A stretch of 12,111 bases of DNA from Claveliimonas sp964652805 (lineage in GTDB: Bacteria > Bacillota > Clostridia > Lachnospirales > Lachnospiraceae), in the NCBI GenBank assembly GCA_964652805.1, contig CAZZBJ010000069.1, positions 1-12,111 of the forward strand. The letters run 5' to 3'. This document shows positions 1-5,580 of this stretch, piece after piece; the stretch's first letter is position 1, and each line of letters begins with the position of its first letter. The notes below the pieces were generated by a model. It ran no database searches, was not told the origin of the DNA, and saw only the letters and a list, made by a program, of their open reading frames with translations. Both the position numbers and the translations under genes were made by a program.

Positions 1-1193
1 CAGATTTAAAAGTACTGGAACGCACTCTGCCCGTGGCTCCCTTGAAGATCGCAGCTCTCGAAAGCTGCACGGAGCTGGGAAAAAAGGTAAATGACTATAT
101 CGTACAATTTCGGAAGGACATCTCAAAGGAGGCCCTCCGCTCTCCTGTCTTTTCTTCCTATCAGATGGACAACTATCTCATCGAGTGCCACTGTCCCCGC
201 TTCGGAAGCGGCGAGGCCAAGGGCCTTATCAAAGAGACCGTCCGGGGCAAGGATCTCTTTGTGATGGTGGACGTGTGCAACTACAGCCTGACCTACCCTG
301 TAAACGGCCACTTAAACCACATGTCTCCGGACGATCACTACCAGGATCTGAAGCGCATCATCTCCGCGGCCAACGGAAAGGCCCACAGGGTCAATGTGCT
401 GATGCCCTTCTTATATGAAAGCCGTCAGCACAAGCGCACAAAGCGTGAGTCCCTGGACTGTGCCATGGCCCTGCAGGAACTGGCAGACATGGGCGTGTCC
501 AACATCATGACCTTTGACGCCCACGACCCCAGAGTGCAGAACGCCACTCCACTCATCGGCTTTGACAATTTCAATCCGCCCTACCAGTTCATGAAGGCGC
601 TGCTCCGTGCGGAACCTGAACTGAAGGTGGACAAGGAGCGCCTGATGATCGTCAGCCCGGACGAGGGAGCCATGCACAGGGCTGTCTACTTCTCCAACGT
701 GCTCGGCGTGGAGATGGGCATGTTCTACAAGCGACGGGATTACTCCATCATCGTAAACGGCAAAAATCCCATTGTGGCCCACGAATTCCTTGGCTCCGAC
801 GTCAGGGGCAAGGACCTCATCGTCGTGGACGACATGATCTCCTCCGGCGAGAGCATGCTGGACGTGGCAAAGCAGCTGAAAGACAGAGGAGCCGCCAGAG
901 TTTTCGTCTGCACCACCTTCGGACTTTTCACCAACGGCATGGAAATCTTCGATGACTACTACAGCAAGGGCTACATCGACCGCCTGATCACCACCAACCT
1001 GACCTATCTGCCGCCTGAGACGCTGAACAAGCCGTATTTCACCGTGGCAGACATGAGCAAGTTCATTGCTCTCATCATCGACTCCATGAACCACGATATC
1101 TCCATCGGAGCTGTCCTGGATCCCACAAAGAAAATCCATGCGCTGATGGAAAAGCATAAAAAGAAGCTGGCCGAAAAAATTCAAATGCACTGA
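1..1193 (+). CDS. prs: Ribose-phosphate pyrophosphokinase (PRPP synthetase), 5' end cut off
   Basis: Transfers pyrophosphate from ATP to ribose 5-phosphate to make PRPP for purine, pyrimidine, histidine, tryptophan and NAD synthesis in the cytosol. The frame is open from base 3 with no stop. A GTG at 33 is the first start-like codon, but it has no purine-rich site before it and the preceding codons read as normal protein, so the true start is probably left of the window. Numbered from that GTG, the visible part shows the ATP-site SRQ segment (130-132), a divergent D-x-H segment at 162-164 (FDAHDP), KRRDYS (233-238), and the PRPP-binding loop VVDDMISSGESM (264-275). The protein is more than 386 aa against about 315 for classical Prs; this long, divergent form is what I know from Clostridia. 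It ends 9 bases before a strong bidirectional terminator, so transcription stops here. Identity is confident; only the start is unknown. Confidence 0.93.
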   Translation, partial: DLKVLERTLPVAPLKIAALESCTELGKKVNDYIVQFRKDISKEALRSPVFSSYQMDNYLIECHCPRFGSGEAKGLIKETVRGKDLFVMVDVCNYSLTYPVNGHLNHMSPDDHYQDLKRIISAANGKAHRVNVLMPFLYESRQHKRTKRESLDCAMALQELADMGVSNIMTFDAHDPRVQNATPLIGFDNFNPPYQFMKALLRAEPELKVDKERLMIVSPDEGAMHRAVYFSNVLGVEMGMFYKRRDYSIIVNGKNPIVAHEFLGSDVRGKDLIVVDDMISSGESMLDVAKQLKDRGAARVFVCTTFGLFTNGMEIFDDYYSKGYIDRLITTNLTYLPPETLNKPYFTVADMSKFIALIIDSMNHDISIGAVLDPTKKIHALMEKHKKKLAEKIQMH

Positions 1194-1201
1194 CCGGCAA
1201 A

Positions 1202-1247
1202 AAAGCTCCCGGACCGTGAACAGAGCCTGTTCGCATCCGGGAGCTTT
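1202..1247. terminator. Bidirectional intrinsic terminator between prs and the trpS unit
   Basis: A perfect 12-bp stem pairs 1202-1213 with 1236-1247, and an inner 6-bp stem pairs 1218-1223 with 1227-1232 around a 3-base loop. On the minus strand the stem runs into six Ts (complement of 1199-1204), a canonical terminator for the small membrane protein gene that stops 4 bases away at 1251. On the plus strand the following T tract is short (TTTCATT), so prs termination may be less efficient. Confidence 0.9.
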
Positions 1248-1250
1248 CAT

Positions 1251-1790
1251 TCACTTCATGCACTTTTGCTTCTTTGCCGCGCCAAGTCTTTCCCGCACAG
1301 CCCCGCAGGCCCTGTCAAAATCCGGGTCCTCTCTCCTTTCGCTCCTTGCAATCTCGTACCTTTCCCCGCTCCTGTCCGTGAGGAACAGAACCTTCTCTGC
1401 GCCTCTTCCAAGTCCGACTTCCACCTTGTCCATGTCGCTCAGGCGGTAGATAAACACATCCGTCAGAAAAGAAAGGACGAACTCTCTCGTCACAAGCAGG
1501 CGAAAGGCTGGTATCTCCACCGCGTCAGGCGCGATCAGCTGATTGAAAAAACCTGCCTTGTCCTCAATCCCCGACAGTTTTGCGCGCAGGGCCCGCTGAT
1601 TTCTCACATTCAGCACAGCCAGCAGGACTCCGGCCACAGTCAGAGCCGCACCGATGACCGGGCTGTTGAAGACAGCGATGAGAGCCGCCGCCAGAAAGCT
1701 GATCCAGATGATCATCCCCGTCCGCAGACTCTTGGCCCTCTCCTCTATAAAGTCATAATACTTCTGCTCTCCCGCAGTCTGTATTGCCAT
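1251..1790 (-). CDS. Small two-helix membrane protein of unknown function
   Basis: A 179-aa protein I cannot assign to a characterised family. A soluble N-terminus (1-23) is followed by two hydrophobic helices at about 24-41 and 45-62, separated by a short N-S-P turn. A cytoplasmic C-terminal domain (about 70-170) is rich in alternating beta-type sequence (FRLLVTREFVLS, VFIYRLSDMDKVEV, KVLFLTDRSGERYEIA), reminiscent of small bacterial PH-like membrane proteins. That resemblance is an inference. The chosen start is the ATG at 1790: GGAGG lies at 1800-1804, nine bases upstream. A longer frame can open at a GTG at 1835, but that GTG has no ribosome binding site and adds an Arg-rich tail unlike a natural N-terminus. 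The gene lies about 48 bases after trpS on the same strand and ends at the terminator at 1202-1247, so it is the last gene of that unit. It has no visible catalytic motif. Confidence 0.75.
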   Translation of the reverse strand: MAIQTAGEQKYYDFIEERAKSLRTGMIIWISFLAAALIAVFNSPVIGAALTVAGVLLAVLNVRNQRALRAKLSGIEDKAGFFNQLIAPDAVEIPAFRLLVTREFVLSFLTDVFIYRLSDMDKVEVGLGRGAEKVLFLTDRSGERYEIARSERREDPDFDRACGAVRERLGAAKKQKCMK

Positions 1791-1799
1791 CCTTGTAAG

Positions 1800-1804
1800 C
1801 CTCC
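1800..1804 (-). promoter_or_regulatory. Ribosome binding site that fixes the start of the small membrane protein
   Basis: GGAGG on the minus strand, nine bases before the ATG at 1790. It supports the 179-aa form over a 194-aa form beginning with GTG. Confidence 0.8.
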
Positions 1805-1838
1805 GTATCCTTGTTCTTCTGTGCAGTGCGGGCACGGT

Positions 1839-2843
1839 CTAGCGGATGCGCTCCGGAAATCCCACTTTCTTCTGCACCCTGCGCAGCGTCTTATTGGCAT
1901 AGTAGCCGGCCTTCTCCGCATTTTCCTTGATCATGCTGTCAATGTAGGCCTTATCCTTTGTGAGCCTTGCAGCCTCCTCCTGGAGAGGCTTCAGAACAGA
2001 GACAACAGACTCGCCCACAGCCATCTTAAAGTCGCCGTAACCTCTGCCGTCAAATTCCTTTACTACCTCCTCCGGCGTCTTTCCGGTGCAGGCGCTGTAG
2101 ATGTTGATCAGGTTCTTGACACCCGGCTGCTCGTCCCTGTAAAGGATCCGGGCCTCGGAATCTGTCACGGCACGCTTGCATTTGCGCATGATCATGTCCG
2201 GATCATCCATGAGGTAAATGCTGGCATTGGGGTTCTCATCCGACTTGGACATCTTCTTTTCGGGGTCCTGAAGACTCATGATCTTGGCCCCTACCTTTCC
2301 AATATAGGCCTCCGGAATGGTGAACACATCCCCGTAAATGTTGTTGAATCTTTCCGCAATGTCTCTTGTGATCTCAAGATGCTGCTTCTGATCCACTCCT
2401 ACAGGCACAACGTCCGCCTGATAGAGAAGGATATCCGCCGCCATCAGCACCGGGTAGGTGAAAAGTCCGGCATTGATATTGTCCGCGTGCCTGGCCGCCT
2501 TGTCCTTGAACTGGGTCATCCGGTTCAGCTCACCCATGTAGGTGAAGCAGTTCAGGATCCAGGCCAGCTCCGCATGCCCGGACACATGGGACTGATAGTA
2601 GATGCAGTTCTTCTTCGGATCCAGCCCGGCCGCGATGTAGAGGATAAGAAGCGCTCTGGCCCTCCTGCGCAGAGTCGCCGGGTCTTGGCGCACTGTGATG
2701 GAGTGCATGTCCACCACGCTATAGAAACATTCGTACTCGTCACTCAGTGTGACCCAGTTCTTCAGTGCTCCCAGATAGTTTCCAAGGGTCAGGTTTCCTG
2801 TCGCCTGCATCCCGCTGAATAATACTTTCTTGTCATTGATCAT
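1839..2843 (-). CDS. trpS: Tryptophanyl-tRNA synthetase
   Basis: A 334-aa class Ic aminoacyl-tRNA synthetase that charges tRNA-Trp with tryptophan using ATP. The HIGH-equivalent signature reads TLGNYLGA at 19-26, after SGMQATGNL in the place of the usual SGxxPTG. The tryptophan-site segment AADILLYQADVVPVGVDQKQH spans about 135-155, and the ATP loop KMSKS is at 197-201. Length matches the family (about 330). The start is the ATG at 2843, because GGGAGGA sits at 2851-2857, seven bases upstream; the longer frame from TTG at 2870 has no such site. Only 40 bases separate this start from the stop of the upstream phosphatase gene, leaving no room for a T-box leader of the kind often found before trpS in Firmicutes. 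The gene is probably read from the promoter at 3605-3633 as the second gene of a three-gene unit. Confidence 0.97.
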   Translation of the reverse strand: MINDKKVLFSGMQATGNLTLGNYLGALKNWVTLSDEYECFYSVVDMHSITVRQDPATLRRRARALLILYIAAGLDPKKNCIYYQSHVSGHAELAWILNCFTYMGELNRMTQFKDKAARHADNINAGLFTYPVLMAADILLYQADVVPVGVDQKQHLEITRDIAERFNNIYGDVFTIPEAYIGKVGAKIMSLQDPEKKMSKSDENPNASIYLMDDPDMIMRKCKRAVTDSEARILYRDEQPGVKNLINIYSACTGKTPEEVVKEFDGRGYGDFKMAVGESVVSVLKPLQEEAARLTKDKAYIDSMIKENAEKAGYYANKTLRRVQKKVGFPERIR

Positions 2844-2850
2844 GTCTGTA

Positions 2851-2857
2851 TCCTCCC
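2851..2857 (-). promoter_or_regulatory. trpS ribosome binding site
   Basis: GGGAGGA on the minus strand, seven bases before the ATG at 2843. It decides the 334-aa start over a TTG-started form nine residues longer. Confidence 0.85.
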
Positions 2858-2883
2858 ATGTATTTTCCAATTTTTATGATCAG

Positions 2884-3519
2884 CTATTGCGCCCAGGACT
2901 CTACCTTGTCTTTGTAGTACACCACATTTTCGGACAAAATATGAAATTTTCCATCCTCCCAGACCACTTCTGTAACCGCGCAGTTTTTGTGCACCCCTGT
3001 GCCCCAGTACCGGGAGAGGGGATCCTTTCTGATGTAGCAGAGCAGTCCCGCCAGGGCTGCGCCGTGGGTGGTAATCAGGAGCTGACTGTCCGTGTAATTC
3101 GGATTTCCCGCCAGGTCCTCCAGAAACTCTCCCGTCCTGTCTCTCACCTGTCCGAAATCCTCGCCGCCCGCCGGGGCCTTGTACTTATCCGGCCCGTCAA
3201 AAAAGCGGCGAAACTCCTCCGGCAGCTCCCATCTCTTGCCAGAGCAGTATTGGCCCTCGTACTCCCCAAAGGACATCTCCTCAATCCGGGGCTCCTCTAT
3301 GATCGGGACGTCTCTTCCCTCCAGGATGATCTGCGCTGTCTCCTTTGCTCTGGAAAGAGGGCTTGTAAAGCACAGGTCAAAGTGTATGTCCGCAAGGCCC
3401 CTGGCCGTCTCCCTGGCCAGATACCTGCCGAAGTCATTGAGGGGAATATTCGACTGTCCCTGTATCTTTCGCGCTTTATTCCAGTCCGTCTCTCCGTGGC
3501 GGATAATGTATAGTTTCAT
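2884..3519 (-). CDS. Histidine phosphatase (phosphoglycerate mutase-like) family protein
   Basis: A 211-aa cytosolic member of histidine phosphatase branch 1. These proteins transfer or hydrolyse phosphate through a phospho-histidine intermediate. The signature IRHGET is at 6-11 with His8 as the nucleophile and Arg7 in the phosphate pocket. Arg57 lies in SPLSRAKET (53-61), the acidic catalytic candidate is Glu81 in EMSFGEYEG (81-89), and the second histidine His152 is in TTHGAA (150-155), so the catalytic set is complete. The substrate cannot be read from sequence: relatives include broad phosphatases (PhoE), alpha-ribazole phosphatase and sugar-phosphate phosphatases. No cobalamin genes are nearby to favour CobC. 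The start ATG at 3519 has GAGGAGG at 3528-3534. It is the first gene of the minus unit that continues into trpS 40 bases later. Confidence 0.92.
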   Translation of the reverse strand: MKLYIIRHGETDWNKARKIQGQSNIPLNDFGRYLARETARGLADIHFDLCFTSPLSRAKETAQIILEGRDVPIIEEPRIEEMSFGEYEGQYCSGKRWELPEEFRRFFDGPDKYKAPAGGEDFGQVRDRTGEFLEDLAGNPNYTDSQLLITTHGAALAGLLCYIRKDPLSRYWGTGVHKNCAVTEVVWEDGKFHILSENVVYYKDKVESWAQ

Positions 3520-3597
3520 CTGGCATGCCTCCTCAGCTTCGCTTCACCTCGGCGAGCTCCGCAGAAACCGCAGAATACGCAGGTATGATCATCACGA

Positions 3598-3615
3598 TGT
3601 GATCATTATATCACA
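3598..3615. promoter_or_regulatory. 18-bp dyad over the -10 of the phosphatase-trpS promoter (operator candidate)
   Basis: Perfect inverted repeat TGTGAT (3598-3603), six-base spacer, ATCACA (3610-3615). Its centre lies on the minus-strand TATAAT at 3605-3610. A further ATCAC half-site is at 3591-3595 and a second dyad, ATGATCA (3585-3591) with TGATCAT (3600-3606), overlaps it. A repressor bound here would cover the -10 and the start point. The regulator is unknown; the position is what makes it persuasive. Confidence 0.5.
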
Positions 3616-3633
3616 CCTCTGCTGTTTTTTCAT
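3605..3633 (-). promoter_or_regulatory. Sigma-A promoter of the phosphatase-trpS-membrane protein unit
   Basis: On the minus strand the -10 is a perfect TATAAT (3605-3610) with the extended TGn element just upstream (TGATATAAT). The 17-base spacer is 3611-3627 and the -35 is ATGAAA (3628-3633, four of six). Predicted transcription start is near 3598, giving a leader of about 78 bases before the ATG at 3519, too short for a T-box. Confidence 0.75.
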
Positions 3634-3661
3634 AGAAAATCGGTGAAAAAAGTGGTAGACT
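3633..3661 (+). promoter_or_regulatory. Probable luxS promoter
   Basis: The -35 is TAGAAA (3633-3638), the spacer 17 bases, and the -10 TAGACT (3656-3661), preceded by the extended element TGG (3653-3655). It stands back to back with the minus promoter, the two -35 boxes sharing base 3633. The predicted start is near 3668, leaving a leader of about 100 bases in which I see no known riboswitch. The -10 region reads TGGTAGACTAAAG, almost the same as that before the DUF1292 gene at 8469-8481. Confidence 0.5.
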
Positions 3662-3769
3662 AAAGTGCAGGACTGTTTTGGAGCGCTCTTCTGCCGGGAA
3701 ATGGCGGGAGAATGCGGCGACTGCATCCGGTCCTCACTGACAAAATGATTTAGAAAGGATGATTTCAAC

Positions 3770-4249
3770 ATGGAAAAGATCTCGAGTTTTACCATTGACC
3801 ACATAAAGCTGGTTGCGGGTGTGTATGTATCCAGAAAGGACATGGCGGGGGACTGCGTTGTGACCACCTTTGACCTGCGCATGACAAGCCCCAACGACGA
3901 GCCCGTCATGAACACGGCGGAGGTGCACACCATCGAGCACCTGGGCGCCACCTTCCTGCGAAATGACCCGGACTACAAAGACAGAGTGCTCTACTTTGGC
4001 CCCATGGGCTGCCGCACCGGCTTCTACCTGCTGCTGGCCGACGACTGCCAGTCAAAGGACATCATCCCCCTCTTGAAGAACATGTTCGCCTTTATCGCAG
4101 ACTACGAAGGAGAGGTGCCGGGAGCATCTCCGAAGGACTGCGGCAATTACCTGGACATGAACCTTCCCATGGCAAAATATCTGGCCAGCCGGTATTTAAA
4201 AGAAGTGCTGGAGGGCATTACAGAGGAGAGACTGGTCTACCCGGAATAG
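3770..4249 (+). CDS. luxS: S-ribosylhomocysteine lyase LuxS
   Basis: A 159-aa cytosolic metalloenzyme that splits S-ribosylhomocysteine into homocysteine and DPD, the precursor of autoinducer-2, recycling the product of methylation reactions. The metal site is complete: His53 and His57 in HTIEH (53-57) with Cys124 in KDCGNY, plus the general base Glu56 and the catalytic Cys81 in MGCRTGF (79-85). Length equals the usual 150-160 aa. The start ATG at 3770 has a moderate site AAAGGA (3754-3759) ten bases upstream. The gene is transcribed alone from the promoter at 3633-3661. I see neither pfs/mtnN nor methionine genes adjacent, and no clear terminator in the 27 bases before the convergent DUF5662 gene. 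Confidence 0.97.
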   Translation: MEKISSFTIDHIKLVAGVYVSRKDMAGDCVVTTFDLRMTSPNDEPVMNTAEVHTIEHLGATFLRNDPDYKDRVLYFGPMGCRTGFYLLLADDCQSKDIIPLLKNMFAFIADYEGEVPGASPKDCGNYLDMNLPMAKYLASRYLKEVLEGITEERLVYPE

Positions 4250-4276
4250 CGCCTTATATTACTGTTGCTGCCAGTT

Positions 4277-4900
4277 TCAACTCTTCTCCCCTTTGTGGGA
4301 GTTCTCCTGTTTCCCCCTGTCCTGCTCCGGCTTCCGCTTCCTGTTGTAGGGGAAGTCCTTTTTCAGCACCACATTCCGGATGTAGGCATAGGTCTTCTCC
4401 TCCCCGTCCCGGGCCAGCCGCTTCAGGAGGTCGTGAAGAAGCTTTGCCGTCTCAGGGTGGATCATCTTCCCCAGCATGGCCGCTCCCTGCTCATAGTACT
4501 GCAGCGGGTGCCAGTCCTCGTACTTGTCCCTCTGGTAGGTCTTTGAGGCCGAGACGCGGTCCACGAACATCTCCGCCACATACCGGGCCGGCATCTTCAT
4601 GCCGATGATCCCGTCCTCCTTTTCTATCCCGTAATCGATCCAGTATTCATAGTGATGCTTGTTCCGCCCCTTGTGGTGGAGCCAGGCGGAGGAGTAGCCC
4701 TTTGCCTCCCTCTCTGCGTTGTTGGGGCTCCTCGTCCCCTGGTAATACCTGCATCCCACCAGGAACTCAGCGGGCGAGTACTTGGACATGTCGTGGAGCA
4801 GCCCCTGTCTGTACAGTCCCAGCTTAAAGCATCCCTTCATGACAAGGATCCTGTGATGCGTGATCGTGCGAAAATGTCTCCATGCCTTCATCTTTGTCAT
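4277..4900 (-). CDS. DUF5662 family protein
   Basis: A 207-aa soluble protein matching what I know as DUF5662, common in Clostridia and without established function. It has a histidine-rich arrangement: His15/His16, an HD-like LLHDMSKYSP (34-43), His75/His76 in WLHHKGRNKHH, His82/His83, and Asp114. This order (H, HD, H, D) resembles the metal ligands of HD-domain phosphohydrolases, so a metal-dependent hydrolase is possible but not shown. The tail from 183 on is strongly basic and looks disordered. The start is uncertain: ATG at 4900 has AAGGA very close (about 4 bases), while Met4 (ATG at 4891) has it about 12 bases away and begins MKAWRHF. The gene lies 30 bases after the TraX-family gene and is the last in its unit. 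It converges on luxS. Confidence 0.82.
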   Translation of the reverse strand: MTKMKAWRHFRTITHHRILVMKGCFKLGLYRQGLLHDMSKYSPAEFLVGCRYYQGTRSPNNAEREAKGYSSAWLHHKGRNKHHYEYWIDYGIEKEDGIIGMKMPARYVAEMFVDRVSASKTYQRDKYEDWHPLQYYEQGAAMLGKMIHPETAKLLHDLLKRLARDGEEKTYAYIRNVVLKKDFPYNRKRKPEQDRGKQENSHKGEKS

Positions 4901-4930
4901 ACTTCCTTCTCAAAAATACTTCCGTCCCTG

Positions 4931-5566
4931 TCACCACACATACCTGATCAGGCAAAGGAGGAGCAGGTGGGCCGGGTAAAATATATAGAAAAAATATTTC
5001 ATGCTCCGTCCCTTTTTTCCGTTATAGAGAGCGATGGGGATCACGGCCAGAACCCCGAAGCGCTGCACCGCCGACTGCCACAGAAAATTCCAGGCGCCGG
5101 CCAGGGCCAGACCGGCCCAGGGCCTCGCCCTCCCAATATAGAAGATCAGCACCAGAAGGACGCCCCGGAAGCCGTAGTCTGTTCCCAGGGCCTCCGCAAA
5201 CCACATAGCGATAAAAATCTCCAGGATGCGCTCCGGCCACTCCCGGCTGCGCTCCAGCACTGCCATCAAAGCCACGCTGATAAAGAGGGTGAAAAACACA
5301 TTCTGCCTCTGGGGATACCAGACTGTCTGATGAAAGGCCAGGTCAAAGGGGATTTCCGACAAAAGCGCGAAGAGCCCCAGCCTTGCAAGATATCTGTATC
5401 TATCCCTGGTGTGGAAAAATCCCTCCGTTAAAAGAAAGGCAAATATGGGGAAGGCCAGCCTTCCGATGCGGATCAGATTTTCCTCCCCGGGAAAGAGTAT
5501 CCTCCCCGCATGATCCGCCGCCATACAGAGGATGGCGATACACTTCAGAGAAAAAGAGTCAAACAT
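4931..5566 (-). CDS. TraX-family integral membrane protein (putative acyltransferase)
   Basis: A 211-aa polytopic membrane protein of the TraX family. TraX of plasmid F N-acetylates pilin; chromosomal relatives in Firmicutes have no proven substrate. Family signs are the N-terminal FSLKCIAILCMAADHAGRI (5-23) with the Asp18-His19 pair, RLAFPIFAFLLTEGFFHT (36-53), LFALLSEIPFDLAF (65-78), QNVFFTL (88-94), and the C-terminal FYPAHLLLLCLI (196-207) with His200. About six to seven hydrophobic helices are visible. The chosen start is ATG 5566: AGGAG at 5576-5580 lies nine bases upstream, while the earlier ATG at 5575 touches the same AGGAG with no spacing. The upstream debranching-like gene stops at 5579-5581 within that binding site, so the two are probably translationally coupled. 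No pilus or conjugation genes are nearby. Confidence 0.87.
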   Translation of the reverse strand: MFDSFSLKCIAILCMAADHAGRILFPGEENLIRIGRLAFPIFAFLLTEGFFHTRDRYRYLARLGLFALLSEIPFDLAFHQTVWYPQRQNVFFTLFISVALMAVLERSREWPERILEIFIAMWFAEALGTDYGFRGVLLVLIFYIGRARPWAGLALAGAWNFLWQSAVQRFGVLAVIPIALYNGKKGRSMKYFFYIFYPAHLLLLCLIRYVW

Positions 5567-5575
5567 ACCTTCCAT

Positions 5576-5580
5576 CTCCT
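5576..5580 (-). promoter_or_regulatory. TraX ribosome binding site overlapping the previous stop codon
   Basis: On the minus strand the sequence TAGGAG merges the stop codon TAG of the GH13-like gene (5579-5581) with the AGGAG used by the next gene (start 5566). It fixes the TraX start and implies coupled translation. Confidence 0.75.

Noticed and set aside
411..1250. Minus-strand open frame of 279 codons opposite prs
   Set aside because: It covers the coding strand of a clearly conserved prs gene and passes through the terminator at 1202-1247. No family resemblance.
1266..2822. Plus-strand open frame of 518 codons opposite trpS
   Set aside because: It is the antisense of trpS and of the small membrane protein gene, has no ribosome binding site, and its protein has no recognisable domain. 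Long antisense frames are expected in GC-rich coding DNA.
3666..3769. Riboswitch (SAM or SAH type) in the luxS leader
   Set aside because: The leader is about 100 bases and holds only weak stems (for example around 3689-3712) and the short palindrome GAGCGCTC at 3681-3688. I do not see the conserved cores of those riboswitches.
4279..4303. Possible terminator stem AACTC/GAGTT near the end of the DUF5662 gene
   Set aside because: The stem is five base pairs with a bulged interior and no T tract on either side.
4931..5566. TraX homology as a sign of a conjugative element
   Set aside because: No relaxase, pilin, type IV secretion, integrase or attachment-site features occur in the window. Chromosomal TraX-family genes are common in Firmicutes.
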